Below are positions 16,393 to 24,673 of a stretch of DNA of 30,520 bases, piece by piece. The translations under genes were made by a program, and so were the position numbers. The stretch comes from Deltaproteobacteria bacterium UBA5799 (GTDB taxonomy: Bacteria > Desulfobacterota > GWC2-55-46): the NCBI GenBank assembly GCA_002418185.1, contig DIDN01000151.1, positions 1 through 30,520 on the forward strand. Reading direction: 5' to 3'. Position 1 is the first letter of the stretch. Each line of letters opens with the position of its first letter. A model generated the notes under the pieces. It was given only the letters and a program-made list of their open reading frames with translations, was not told the origin of the DNA and did not search any database.

Positions 16393-16410
16393 AAGGGGCC
16401 AATGCCCCTT
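16393..16410. other. Short hairpin downstream of the zinc-ribbon-like gene
   Basis: AAGGGGC (16393-16399) and GCCCCTT (16404-16410) form a 7-base stem with a 4-base loop, 29 bases past the stop. The following TATACTTAAAA is not a clean T run, so it is at best a weak terminator. Confidence 0.35.
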
Positions 16411-16530
16411 ATACTTAAAACGTGCCCAGCCGCCCCTTCCCTTAGCCGACCGACTCGGGGCCGTATGTCCTGAAAATGCCGCGGCTGAGAGTGGCGCACT
16501 CCAGTTCCAAGATATCCGGATATTCCAAGT

Positions 16531-16556
16531 GAGGCCGCGGAACAGACCGCGGCCTC
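16531..16556 (+). terminator. Perfect 10-bp hairpin before a methyltransferase gene
   Basis: GAGGCCGCGG (16531-16540) and CCGCGGCCTC (16547-16556) pair perfectly around AACAGA and are followed by TTTATAATT. It could be an intrinsic terminator ending upstream transcription. TATAAT (16559-16564) directly after it could be a -10 box for the gene at 16584, although no -35 box stands 17 or 18 bases upstream. An upstream GCCGCGGC near 16479 could pair with one arm, so an attenuator is conceivable. Confidence 0.5.
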
Positions 16557-16583
16557 TTTATAATTGGCGAGCAGGGGGATTTC

Positions 16584-17300
16584 ATGACAGACTTCAACGA
16601 GACCGACTGGGCAAAGGCCGATTTCTCCAACGAGTTTGCCGAGAACGCGGACGACTTTGTCCTGGAGCGCAGGCGGCTACTTCAAATAATGAAGTCGTTC
16701 TACGGGCATTTTCTGGCCGGGAAGATGAACCGCGTCCTCGACCTGGGCTGCGGGGACGGGGTGCTCACGGCGGAGCTTCTTGGAACGGACGGGAGCATCG
16801 ACGCGACACTTGTAGACGGCTCGGACGAGATGCTCAAAAAGGCGAAAGAGCGCCTGAAGGCATACGGACGGGCAAGGTTCGTGAAGACGGGCTTCCAGGA
16901 ACTCCTGAAAAAAGACCCGCTGGACGAAAACTTCGACTTCATAGTATCGTCTTTGGCGGTCCACCATCTTGACAGGAGCGAAAAAGGACGGTTATTCAGG
17001 TACATCCACGACCACCTCTCCGTCGGCGGCTGCTTCATGAATATCGACGTGGTACTTTCACCCACGGCCCGCCTTGAGGAATGGTATCTGCTCCTATGGA
17101 AGGAATGGATAGCCGAGAGGCAGGAAACACTCAAGACCGGAAAGGGTTTCGCGGACATAACCGAGCGGCACAGGAACAAGGACAACCGTCCTGACACCCT
17201 GGAATTCCAGCTCGACTCACTCAGGTCCGCCGGTTTCAAGGACGTCGATTGCTTCTACAAATACGGGGTCTTTTCAGTGTTCGGCGGAAGGAAAGGATAG
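16584..17300 (+). CDS. Class I SAM-dependent methyltransferase
   Basis: 238 residues. The ATG at 16584 follows GCAGGGGG. The N-terminal FNETDWAKADFSNEFAENAD leads into a standard Rossmann methyltransferase: motif I VLDLGCGDGVLTAEL (about 50-64), motif II region LVDGSDEMLKKAKER, and IVSSLAVHHLDRSEK, the usual post-motif II/III block of small-molecule methyltransferases. The C-terminal part ends in a beta segment, KYGVFSVFGGRKG. It is unrelated in detail to the WWF-type pair at 1527-3083. The substrate is unknown. The gene stands alone and converges on the next gene, with only 15 bases between stops. Confidence 0.85.
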   Translation: MTDFNETDWAKADFSNEFAENADDFVLERRRLLQIMKSFYGHFLAGKMNRVLDLGCGDGVLTAELLGTDGSIDATLVDGSDEMLKKAKERLKAYGRARFVKTGFQELLKKDPLDENFDFIVSSLAVHHLDRSEKGRLFRYIHDHLSVGGCFMNIDVVLSPTARLEEWYLLLWKEWIAERQETLKTGKGFADITERHRNKDNRPDTLEFQLDSLRSAGFKDVDCFYKYGVFSVFGGRKG

Positions 17301-17315
17301 GCCTCCGCCGGAGAC

Positions 17316-17774
17316 CTAATCGTAAACCCTGTGCCCGTTCTCCGATAGCCAGTTCATCTGCTCCGCGCTGAGCCTCTTGTGGCATGCGTACCAGTTCTCG
17401 TTGTATATCCGCACCCAGCCCAGGTCCTCGAGCTCTGGGACCTTCATGCCGAGAACGCAGTGCGCGAGCACGTCGTGTGCGTAGGTCGGGCAGCCGTAGA
17501 ACCTGCCTTCGCGCGAAAGCCACCCCGAGTTGCACTCCGGGTCGTAATACGGTGTCCTGGTCCAGTCGAGAAGCCGGATGTGCTCGGACGAGACCGACTC
17601 CAAGACGAGGTCGCGCTCGTCTTTCTCCTTCCAGCGGCTCCGCGCCGCGTCTTCCCAGTGTCCTCCCCTGTCGCTCATCCAGTAGGCCGGGGGGCCGTGC
17701 TTTTCCCTTTCCGAGCCGGGGCAGACGAGGAAATATCTCTTGTTTTCCGGTTTTCCCTTCATCGAAGCGTCCAT
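17316..17774 (-). CDS. Conserved-looking cytosolic protein of unknown function
   Basis: 152 residues. The start is ATG 17774; a second in-frame ATG at 17762 is an alternative, and neither has a strong ribosome site. No signal peptide or membrane segment is visible. The protein is rich in Trp, Tyr and charged residues (WEDAARSRWKEKDERD, LLDWTRTPYYDPECNSGW, WVRIYNENWYACHKRL) and has five cysteines. It has its own very good promoter and regular codon use, so I believe it is real. I recognise no family. Confidence 0.65.
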   Translation of the reverse strand: MDASMKGKPENKRYFLVCPGSEREKHGPPAYWMSDRGGHWEDAARSRWKEKDERDLVLESVSSEHIRLLDWTRTPYYDPECNSGWLSREGRFYGCPTYAHDVLAHCVLGMKVPELEDLGWVRIYNENWYACHKRLSAEQMNWLSENGHRVYD

Positions 17775-17812
17775 GTCTGCGCGCGCTGCCAGTTCGATAA
17801 AGCGCTTAATAG

Positions 17813-17841
17813 AGTATAGGCCCGGACCCGTGCCTGGTCAA
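17813..17841 (-). promoter_or_regulatory. Strong sigma-70 promoter of the 152-residue protein
   Basis: On the minus strand TTGACC (17836-17841) and TATACT (17813-17818) stand 17 bases apart and each match five of six consensus bases. The predicted start near 17806 gives a leader of about 32 bases. Confidence 0.65.
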
Positions 17842-17864
17842 AAGGCCGGCACCCGCACCGGCGG

Positions 17865-18491
17865 TCAGCCTGGCAGCAGTTCTTCCCATACCTTTCCTGG
17901 CTCTGGCGCGAATATCGCGTCAGTACGGGCGTCTATCACGTGCCAACCGCCCTGGATGAATTCCCTTTCGAGCTGGTTGGCGGCCCATCCGGAGTGCCCG
18001 GCATAGATGCGGAAAGAGCCGGAAGGCATCCCGGCCTCCATCCCCTTCCTGAGGCTCTCTTCGCTAATGCTCACGCAGACCCCGGGAAGGACAGGCCCGC
18101 AGCCCTCCATCTCCCCTTCGGTCCTGAAGAGCATCCAGACATTGCCCGTTTCGACCGGACCGCCGAAGAAGAGCGGGTCGTCTCTGCGGGAATCGGCAAC
18201 GCCGACGATGGTGTCGGCTAAACGCAAACTCAGGGGCCGGTTGACTATCAGGCCGGTGGCGCCGTACTTCCCGTAGTCGATGAGGAGTATCACCGTCCTC
18301 TTGAAGACCGGGTCGTTCAAGTCGGGCCCGGCCACGAGGAACTTGCCTTTTGCGAGCGGGAAATCGCGCCTGATCGTTGATGGGTCGGGCCTCTCAGTCT
18401 CTCCGGGCGCGATATGCGCATGTATGGAAGGGAGCGCGATGGCCCACATGATGAACGCAAGCAGCGATGTCTTTAAGGCGTAGCTTTTCAT
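17865..18491 (-). CDS. YqgE/AlgH family (UPF0301) protein with apparent signal peptide
   Basis: The family is widespread and usually cytosolic; its function is poorly defined, although AlgH was first named as an alginate regulator. The core matches well: GKFLVAGPDLNDPVFKRTVI, YGATGLIVNRPL, LFFGGPVE, GSFRIYAGHSGWAANQLE and GGWHVIDA. What is unusual is the N-terminus. From ATG 18491 (MKSYALKTSLLAFIMWAIA, then LPSIHAH) there is a good Sec signal peptide with an AxA-like site before the family core starts near residue 45. This predicts export to the periplasm. An in-frame ATG at 18500 is possible. 208 residues from the chosen start. Confidence 0.85.
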   Translation of the reverse strand: MKSYALKTSLLAFIMWAIALPSIHAHIAPGETERPDPSTIRRDFPLAKGKFLVAGPDLNDPVFKRTVILLIDYGKYGATGLIVNRPLSLRLADTIVGVADSRRDDPLFFGGPVETGNVWMLFRTEGEMEGCGPVLPGVCVSISEESLRKGMEAGMPSGSFRIYAGHSGWAANQLEREFIQGGWHVIDARTDAIFAPEPGKVWEELLPG

Positions 18492-18706
18492 ACCTGCCAT
18501 ATCCTCGGCCCGGACCTGAAAGCAGAAGACCTCCGTATACGGCCGCCTGGAAGAGAAGGGCCATTTTACCTGAAAACGTCACAATTTGCACCACTAAACC
18601 GGGAAACGCGGCGGACCGGCTTCCGACTCGAACCGGACAAAGGCCTTCATAACCGGCCCGGAAAGTGGTAACCTCACGATGTAGAAAGATTTTCGGAGCA
18701 GCGATC

Positions 18707-19387
18707 ATGCCCCATTTCGACTTGCGACATTTTCTTGAAACGCTCGGGCAAAGGCTCGGGAGTTGCGCCTTCGTGGTCCAGGTCGGCGCAATGGACGGGA
18801 AGACCTTCGACCCCGTGCACGAGTTCATAAACCGGTTCGGCTGGGGCGGGCTCATGATAGAGCCCGTAAGGGAGCACTTTGAGAAGCTGAAGGAGACCTA
18901 CAAGGGGAACCACGGCATCGTCTTCTCGAACGTGGCGGTCGCAGGTCACCGAGGTACGGTCGAGCTCTTCAGGGTGCACTCCGAGCACGTCATGGAAGGG
19001 CGCGTGCCCAGATGGGGGCTTGGGGCCGCCTCGCTCTACGCGGACCGGAACGCCCTCTCGTTCCCGGAGGTGCGCCCTTTCGTGGTGAGCGAAGAGGTGC
19101 CCTGCATGACCCTTCCGGAGATACTGAGGGAGCATAAAGTGGCGCGAATGGACGTCCTGCAGATAGACGCCGAGGGCTTTGACTACCAGGTGCTCAGGCA
19201 GCTCGACTTCAGCATTTACCGCCCCAAGGTCATAAACATGGAGATAGTGAACATACCGAAGTCCGAGCGGACCGCCTGCAAGCGCCTCCTCGACTCGCAC
19301 GGATATACCTATGTAAAGGCGGGGTACGACCTGCTGGCGGTCTCGCTCCAGGACTTCCAGGAACAGGCGCCTGGCCCAAAACCCTAA
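18707..19387 (+). CDS. FkbM-family methyltransferase
   Basis: 226 residues from ATG 18707, which has GGAG upstream; the longer frame from 18665 lacks one. FkbM-type SAM-dependent O-methyltransferases act on sugars or polyketides and are common in polysaccharide loci. Visible parts are VVQVGAMDGKTFDPVHEF (motif I region with the acidic residue), WGGLMIEPVREHFEKL, NVAVAGHRGTVELF and the family-typical DVLQIDAEGFDYQVL. It converges with the GalE-like gene, and the two stops overlap by 4 bases. It could methylate a product of the neighbouring glycan operon, though it lies on the other strand. Confidence 0.88.
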   Translation: MPHFDLRHFLETLGQRLGSCAFVVQVGAMDGKTFDPVHEFINRFGWGGLMIEPVREHFEKLKETYKGNHGIVFSNVAVAGHRGTVELFRVHSEHVMEGRVPRWGLGAASLYADRNALSFPEVRPFVVSEEVPCMTLPEILREHKVARMDVLQIDAEGFDYQVLRQLDFSIYRPKVINMEIVNIPKSERTACKRLLDSHGYTYVKAGYDLLAVSLQDFQEQAPGPKP

Positions 19388-20340
19388 GATGTTTTCCCGA
19401 GCCTCCACTCAAGGGTTAGCTTGAGCCCGCCTTCGAGCCCGACTATGGGCTCCCATCCGAGCCCCTCTCTCGCCCCTTCAATCCTCAAGCGGCTCCGTTT
19501 GATGTCACCAGGCCTCGCCTCACCTTTGGCCGGGGTCTTTACTCCTTCCGGGAGGGGCCGGGCCGAGTCCAGGGCCGAGGCGATGCCGTTAAAGAGGTCA
19601 AGGGTATGGGTGGCGACACCCGTGCCGATGTTGTATGTACCCCCGCCTCCCTTTCCGAGGGCCAGGAGGTTTGCGCGCGCAACGTCCGATACGAAGCAGT
19701 AGTCCCGGGTCATGCCCCTCGGCTCGTCGGAATAGGCGTTCACCGTGCAGGGCTTCCCTGAAATGAGCCTGTCCATGAATATGGCGACGACTCCAGCCTC
19801 GCCGTGCGGCACCTGCCTGGGGCCGTATATGTTCGCGTATCTCAATACCGTGTAGTCGAGCCCGTACTGGTTACGGTAGAAGTCGAGGTACTTCTCGGAG
19901 ACGAGCTTGGTTATGGCATAGGGCGAGGCGGGCCTGGGGGAGTAGTCCTCGCCGGTCGGGTATTCCGCGGCCTCTCCGTAGACGGCACCGCCCGAGGATA
20001 TGAATATTACCTTTTTCGTCCCGTTCTTCCTTGCGGCCTCAAGCACATTCAGAAAACCCCTTACATTTACATCCGCGTCGAAGAGCGGGTCTTCAACCGA
20101 AGCGGGCACCGACATCTGCGCCGCGTGGTGGTTAACGACGTCGGGCCTTTCGTGCTCGAACACCTTTCCGACCTCTGGCGAGCGCACGTCCATCAGATAG
20201 AACTTCGCCCCGGGGTTCAGGTTCTCCCGCCTGCCGGTAAAGAGGTTGTCGAGTACGACCACCTCGTGCCCGGCCTCAATGTACGCATCGGCCACGTTAG
20301 AGCCGATGAAACCCGCGCCACCCGTAACAAGTATCTTCAT
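19384..20340 (-). CDS. NAD-dependent sugar epimerase, UDP-glucose 4-epimerase-like
   Basis: 318 residues from ATG 20340, which follows GAGGGG; the frame open to 20370 adds ten residues without support. Extended SDR fold: the NAD motif TGGAGFIGS at residues 6-14, FISSGGAVYGE (catalytic Ser about 115-116) and YAITK (Tyr141, Lys145). RYANIYGPRQ and DYCFVSDVARA are typical of GalE and related UDP-sugar 4-epimerases. It is the last gene of the polysaccharide operon, 48 bases after the GT2 gene. UDP-galactose or a UDP-uronic acid or N-acetyl sugar are all possible products. Confidence 0.88.
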   Translation of the reverse strand: MKILVTGGAGFIGSNVADAYIEAGHEVVVLDNLFTGRRENLNPGAKFYLMDVRSPEVGKVFEHERPDVVNHHAAQMSVPASVEDPLFDADVNVRGFLNVLEAARKNGTKKVIFISSGGAVYGEAAEYPTGEDYSPRPASPYAITKLVSEKYLDFYRNQYGLDYTVLRYANIYGPRQVPHGEAGVVAIFMDRLISGKPCTVNAYSDEPRGMTRDYCFVSDVARANLLALGKGGGGTYNIGTGVATHTLDLFNGIASALDSARPLPEGVKTPAKGEARPGDIKRSRLRIEGAREGLGWEPIVGLEGGLKLTLEWRLGKTS

Positions 20341-20388
20341 ATCACCCCTCTGAAATGGATTAGGCGACAAAAAACGCCCGACTCGCGT

Positions 20389-21294
20389 TCAGCGCAACTC
20401 CCCCTTGACTCCCCTCAGGTAGTCCCTGAAGCCTCTCGATATCATCCTCGCGCCAGGGGCCGCCGGGGTCTTCATGGTGACGAGGCTCAGAAACGATGCG
20501 GCCAGTATGGAAATATACCTTGCCTGGCGGAAGGGCAGCGGCAGCGGCCTGTTCAGGTCAACGCACCTCAATGTGTTCCGGGTAGAGTAATAAAGGGGCG
20601 CGGCTGCCCCGACAGTCCCGCTCGAAGCCGAGACCTTGTGCCAGACCTTCGAGGACGGCACATAGAGCACCTTGAACCCCGCCTTTTTCGCGCGCATGCC
20701 CCAGTCGAGGTCCTCGGCGTAGCAGAAATAGTCCTCGTCAAAGAGGCCAGTCGTCTCGCAGAGCTCCCTGGTGACCATCAAGGCGCAGCCCGTGGGCCGT
20801 CCCGTCTCCATCGTCCCTGAATCGCCTGCGTCTTTTCTGTTGAACCCCAGGTGCCTTCCCCAGCCGAGAAGGTCGTTGAAATAAGCGCCAGCGTACCATA
20901 TTACGTCCGGCCTGTCGTGGAAATACACCTTTGAGCAGAGCATGCCGGCCCGGGGCTCGCCTTCAGCGGCGGCTACAAGCTCGCTTACGAAATCCGGCGC
21001 AACGACGGTGTCGTTATTGAGGAGCAGGACATAATCCGCCCCGTTCTCAAGGGCTCTTCTTATGCCGGTATTGCAGCCTCCCGCAAAGCCGAGGTTCCTC
21101 CCGGTCCCTATGAACCTTATGCCCGAGGGGAAACGCCTCTTGAGGGCGTTGAAAGAGCCGTCGGTCGAGCCGTTGTCGACGACTATTGTCTCAAGGGCCG
21201 GATAAACCGCCTTCCTGAGCGATTGTACGCACTCCGCTGTATCCTTGTACCCGTTCCAGTTGAGGACGACTATCGAGACCTTCGGGCCCATCAT
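20389..21294 (-). CDS. Family 2 glycosyltransferase, rhamnosyltransferase-like
   Basis: 301 residues, GT-A fold. Motifs in order: VSIVVLNWNGYKDTAECVQSL, TIVVDNGSTDGS (nucleotide binding), NLGFAGGCNTGIRRAL, and LLNNDTVVAPDFV, where Asn94-Asp95 stands in the DxD position of this group. YAEDLDWGMRAKKAG is the ED-type catalytic block. The pattern is shared with many rhamnosyltransferases (WbbL/RfbF-like), which fits an operon that makes dTDP-rhamnose, but the donor is an inference. A single C-terminal hydrophobic stretch (RYISILAASFLSLVTM) may tether it to the membrane. The ATG overlaps the previous stop as ATGA. Confidence 0.88.
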   Translation of the reverse strand: MMGPKVSIVVLNWNGYKDTAECVQSLRKAVYPALETIVVDNGSTDGSFNALKRRFPSGIRFIGTGRNLGFAGGCNTGIRRALENGADYVLLLNNDTVVAPDFVSELVAAAEGEPRAGMLCSKVYFHDRPDVIWYAGAYFNDLLGWGRHLGFNRKDAGDSGTMETGRPTGCALMVTRELCETTGLFDEDYFCYAEDLDWGMRAKKAGFKVLYVPSSKVWHKVSASSGTVGAAAPLYYSTRNTLRCVDLNRPLPLPFRQARYISILAASFLSLVTMKTPAAPGARMISRGFRDYLRGVKGELR

Positions 21295-22523
21295 GACTCA
21301 GCACCTTCCGGCTTTCGCTCCGCCATGCCTTTTTCCCTTAGAAGCTCCCTGTACTCCCGCTCAAGCCCGGCAGCTATCCTCTCCCATGAATACTTCTCGG
21401 ATACGAGGGCATAGCCGCCCCTCCTTATCCTCTCGGAGAGGGAGCGGTCTTCCATGAGCCTCTTGCAGGCCTCGGCAAACTCGCGGGGGGTGTCGGCTAC
21501 GAGTATGTTCTCGTTATTCCGGACCTCTATGCCCTCGCACCCGACCGAGGTCGAAACGACCGGCGAGCCGGCTGCCATTGCCTCCAGTATCTTGAGCCTC
21601 GTGCCGCTCCCTACCCTCAAAGGCACTATGGAGACTGCGCCCTTAAGCATGGGGCCGGTCTCTTTGACGAACCCGTGGAGCTTTATATCCGGGTCCGCCT
21701 CAAGCGGCTTCAGCGCCCCCGCACGGTCGCTACCGGCCACGTCCAGCCTGACGCCCGGGCATATCTCCTTCAGCACCGGGAAAATGGCGTCATGGAAATA
21801 GAGGAGGCCGTCCCTGTTTGGCCAGTGGCCGGTGGAGCCTATGTAAAGGAGCCTTTTCCCGGGCTCGAATGGCGCAAGCGCCTCTTCGGGGCCCAGGGGG
21901 TTCGCGCCGTTAGGGGCTACCAGTATCCTGTCTCCGGGAGAGAGTTTACGGAGCGTATCCGCATCGGGCCGGGACATCGTTATCCTCAGGTCGAAACGCC
22001 CTGCAAGCTTTTTCTCAAGCCGCCTGCTCTTAAGCCACTGGATATAGAAGAACGCCTTCCAGGCTATCCCGGAGGCGTTCCTGGCCCGGCGGTACTGTGT
22101 CACGAAGGAGAGGTCCTGCTCGGTAAGGGAGCTTACGCCCGCAAAGGACTCCGGCAGGTACGGCCCCATCTCCGTAAGCTCTATCTGGACGACGTCAAAG
22201 GAGCCCGAGGCAAGGAGGGTATTGAGCCTTTCAGCCATGCGCTTCGAGCGGTACGCGACGGATATTATAGGGTAGGGCGAGAGTACGTGGCGTACGTTGA
22301 AGAGAAGAGAGGGCAGCCCAGTAAGCTCCTTCCTTTCCACAGCCTCGACCCTGCAGTACCTCTCAAGCTCCTTGAGGGCGGAAAGCTCGCTCCCCCCATT
22401 GTAGAAGCACAAGAGAGTCATTTCGTTCCTCCGCGAAAGCTCCCTTATGAGGTTAAAGACCCTCACTTTGCCGCCGTCTGCAGGCGGATAGGGCGGGAAG
22501 GGCGATACGACGAGTATCCTCAT
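21291..22523 (-). CDS. Family 4 glycosyltransferase
   Basis: 410 residues, GT-B fold. The N-terminal domain opens with ILVVSPFPPYPPADGGKVR, a glycine-rich acceptor-side loop typical of GT4. The C-terminal domain has LLYIGSTGHWPNRDG, IVPLRVGSGTRLKILEAMAA (the EX7E-like donor site with PVVSTSVGCEGIE following) and a closing helix YSWERIAAGLEREYRELL. It is a cytosolic, membrane-associated retaining transferase. It starts 7 bases after rmlB ends and overlaps the GT2 start by 4 bases. The donor cannot be deduced; dTDP-rhamnose or a hexose is likely from context. Confidence 0.88.
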   Translation of the reverse strand: MRILVVSPFPPYPPADGGKVRVFNLIRELSRRNEMTLLCFYNGGSELSALKELERYCRVEAVERKELTGLPSLLFNVRHVLSPYPIISVAYRSKRMAERLNTLLASGSFDVVQIELTEMGPYLPESFAGVSSLTEQDLSFVTQYRRARNASGIAWKAFFYIQWLKSRRLEKKLAGRFDLRITMSRPDADTLRKLSPGDRILVAPNGANPLGPEEALAPFEPGKRLLYIGSTGHWPNRDGLLYFHDAIFPVLKEICPGVRLDVAGSDRAGALKPLEADPDIKLHGFVKETGPMLKGAVSIVPLRVGSGTRLKILEAMAAGSPVVSTSVGCEGIEVRNNENILVADTPREFAEACKRLMEDRSLSERIRRGGYALVSEKYSWERIAAGLEREYRELLREKGMAERKPEGAES

Positions 22524-22530
22524 ACTGTCA

Positions 22531-23619
22531 TTAAGCCTGCTTTACGGACCTGTCGCTGTACTGGAGGCTGTAGTAGTTCATGTACTCGCCGGAGATTATC
22601 CGCTCCCACCAGTCGCGGTTGGCGATGTACCAGTCTATGGTCTTGGCTATCCCGTCCTCGAAACAATGCGCCGGAGCCCAGCCGAGTTCCTTCTCGATTT
22701 TCGAGCAGTCTATGGCGTATCTCCTGTCGTGGCCGGGCCTGTCCTTGACGAAAGTTATGAGCTTTTCGCGGCCCCCCTCGAAAGGGTGCTCCTTCAATGC
22801 GCCCTCTTCGGCCTTTTTGTCCAGGACCGAGCAGACGAGCTTCACTATCTCGATGTTCTTCTTCTCGTTCCGGCCCCCTATGTTGTAGGTCTCGCCGAGG
22901 CGGCCCTTTTCAAGCACAGCATCCACGGCCCTGCAGTGGTCCTCGACATAGAGCCAGTCCCTGACGTTAAGGCCGTCGCCGTATACCGGCAGCGGCTTGC
23001 CCTTCAGTGCGTTTATGACCATCAAGGGGATGAGCTTTTCCGGGAACTGGTACGGCCCGTAGTTATTGGAGCAGTTGGTCGTAACGACCGGGAGCCCGTA
23101 CGTGTGGAAATAGGCCCTGACGAGGTGGTCGGAAGAGGCCTTGCTCGCCGCATAGGGCGAGTTGGGGCTGTAGGCGGTCGTCTCGGTGAAAAACCCCGTG
23201 GGCCCGAGCGTTCCGTAGACCTCGTCGGTCGAGACGTGGAGGAACCTTTTACCGTCCGGGTCGGCGCCCCAGTGCTTCCTCGCGGCCTCAAGCAGGGCGA
23301 ATGTGCCGAGTATGTTAGTCTCCATGAAGTCCCTGGGGCCGATTATCGAGCGGTCGACGTGCGATTCTGCCGCGAAGTTAACTACCGTGTCCAGGCCCTC
23401 CTCGGCAAAGAGCGCGTCTACGAGCTTTATATCGGTTATGTCGCCCTTCACGAATTTGTAGAGCGGCCCTTCTTTTAAAGACGCGAGGTTTTCGAGGTTC
23501 CCGGCATAGGTGAGCTTGTCGAGCACCACGAGCCTGTCGCCGGGGTGGGCGGCCCTCATGTGGAGGACGAAATTAGAGCCTATGAACCCGGCGCCGCCGG
23601 TTATGAGTATCTTACGCAT
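22531..23619 (-). CDS. rmlB: dTDP-glucose 4,6-dehydratase
   Basis: Second enzyme of dTDP-L-rhamnose synthesis: it converts dTDP-glucose to dTDP-4-keto-6-deoxyglucose. 362 residues. ILITGGAGFIGSNFVLH is the NAD site, LDKLTYAGNLENL the nucleotide part, and VNFAAESHVDRSI the RmlB hallmark. STDEVYG contains the Asp-Glu pair used in dehydration, and YAASKASSDHLV gives the catalytic Tyr and Lys. RDWLYVEDHCRA is also characteristic. The start overlaps the end of rmlD by 8 bases. Confidence 0.95.
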   Translation of the reverse strand: MRKILITGGAGFIGSNFVLHMRAAHPGDRLVVLDKLTYAGNLENLASLKEGPLYKFVKGDITDIKLVDALFAEEGLDTVVNFAAESHVDRSIIGPRDFMETNILGTFALLEAARKHWGADPDGKRFLHVSTDEVYGTLGPTGFFTETTAYSPNSPYAASKASSDHLVRAYFHTYGLPVVTTNCSNNYGPYQFPEKLIPLMVINALKGKPLPVYGDGLNVRDWLYVEDHCRAVDAVLEKGRLGETYNIGGRNEKKNIEIVKLVCSVLDKKAEEGALKEHPFEGGREKLITFVKDRPGHDRRYAIDCSKIEKELGWAPAHCFEDGIAKTIDWYIANRDWWERIISGEYMNYYSLQYSDRSVKQA

Positions 23620-24502
23620 CGCAACCCCCTTTAAGCTCCTTCAGCATCAAACGGAGCGAGTCCCTCCAGTAAGGGATCCTGAGCCCGAAGGCCCCCTTTA
23701 TCCTGGCCTTGTCCAGCACCGAAAAGGCCGGCCTCCTGGCCGGCACCGGGTACTCGGCGGTCAGTATCGGCTCTATTTCAGAACACCTGAGCCCGATTCC
23801 GAGCGCTCTCGCGTCCTCGCAGACCGCCACGGCGAAATCGAACCAGCTCGCCACGCCCTCATTGGAATAATGATAAGTCCCCCACGGACTTTTGCCGGAG
23901 CTTATCGCCTTTGCGACCTCGACTATGGCCCGGGCCAGGTCCGCGCTCCAGGTGGGCGAGCCGACCTGGTCGTAGACCACCCTTAGCGACTCTCTCTCGG
24001 ACGCGAGCCGGAGTATCGTCTTTACGAAATTATGCCCCGTGACTCCGTAGACCCACGAGGTGCGTATGACCACGCGTTTATCCAGGAGGGCCGCCAAAGC
24101 CGCCTCGCCCGCGAGCTTGGACTCTCCATAGGCGCTCTGGGGGTTTGTCGCGTCATCCTCCCTGTAAGGGACGGCCCTCTTGCCGTCGAACACGAAATCG
24201 GTCGAGACATGCATGAGGGGGATGCCGGCCTCAAGCGCGGCCCTCCCGAGGTTTGCCGGGCCGTCGGAGTTGACGGCAAAGGCCCTCTCCCTCTCCTTTT
24301 CCGCAAGGTCTACCTTCGTGTAGGCCGCGGCGTTTATTACGAGGGCGGGCTTTTCCTTGCGGACCGCGCTAAAGACCGCCGCGCCGTCCGTTATGTCGAG
24401 CTCGGACGAGGCGAAAGCCGCCGTCTCAAAACCGGCATTCCGGAGGAGCGGCCCGAGGTCGCTACCGAGCTGGCCTTTCGCGCCTGTAAGGAGTACCTTC
24501 AT
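23612..24502 (-). CDS. rmlD: dTDP-4-dehydrorhamnose reductase
   Basis: Last step of dTDP-L-rhamnose synthesis. 296 residues with the NAD(P)H motif LLTGAKGQLGSDLG, VINAAAYTKVDLAE (RmlD signature), HVSTDFVFDGKRAVPYRED with the catalytic Thr/Ser region, and YGESKLAGE (Tyr-x3-Lys). VIRTSWVYGVTGHNFVKTIL is also typical. It lies after a palindromic repeat block that separates it from the rmlC-like gene, so it may be translated from a longer message or partly from a new start. Confidence 0.95.
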   Translation of the reverse strand: MKVLLTGAKGQLGSDLGPLLRNAGFETAAFASSELDITDGAAVFSAVRKEKPALVINAAAYTKVDLAEKERERAFAVNSDGPANLGRAALEAGIPLMHVSTDFVFDGKRAVPYREDDATNPQSAYGESKLAGEAALAALLDKRVVIRTSWVYGVTGHNFVKTILRLASERESLRVVYDQVGSPTWSADLARAIVEVAKAISSGKSPWGTYHYSNEGVASWFDFAVAVCEDARALGIGLRCSEIEPILTAEYPVPARRPAFSVLDKARIKGAFGLRIPYWRDSLRLMLKELKGGCDA

Positions 24503-24516
24503 TCTCTATTAGGGGT

Positions 24517-24673
24517 CTGATCCCCTGCGGCTTGCCGCGCTTGTTTTTGACTCCTCCCCCTTGATGGGGGAGGCCGGGAGGGGGTGAGAATCTCCACCCT
24601 CCCCTTAATCCCCTCCCATCAAGGGAGGGGAGAAAAGAAGAGATACCTCGCTGCTTGCAGCGGGGTGGTTCAT
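24517..24673. repeat. Palindromic repeat block inside the rml operon
   Basis: The gap between the rmlC-like gene and rmlD holds two GC hairpins: CCTCCCCC-TTGAT-GGGGGAGG (24553-24573) and CCCCTCCC-ATCAA-GGGAGGGG (24610-24630). They are flanked by CCCTGCGGCTTGCCG on one side and CTGCTTGCAGCGGGG on the other. A spurious frame reading NEPPRCKQRGI crosses it; I recall this as a frequent mis-annotation of dispersed repeats. There is no gene here. Confidence 0.7.

Noticed and set aside
16440..16530. Possible TPP riboswitch, from CTCGGGG, GGCTGAGAG and GATATCCGGATA in order
   Set aside because: The order is reminiscent, but the ACCCxTTGAACCTGAT core is absent, the P2 and P5 stems pair poorly, and the downstream gene is a methyltransferase rather than a thiamine gene.
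19804..20820. 338-codon plus-strand frame across the GalE-like and GT2 genes
   Set aside because: It is antisense to two genes with clear catalytic motifs and crosses their intergenic gap; no domain seen.
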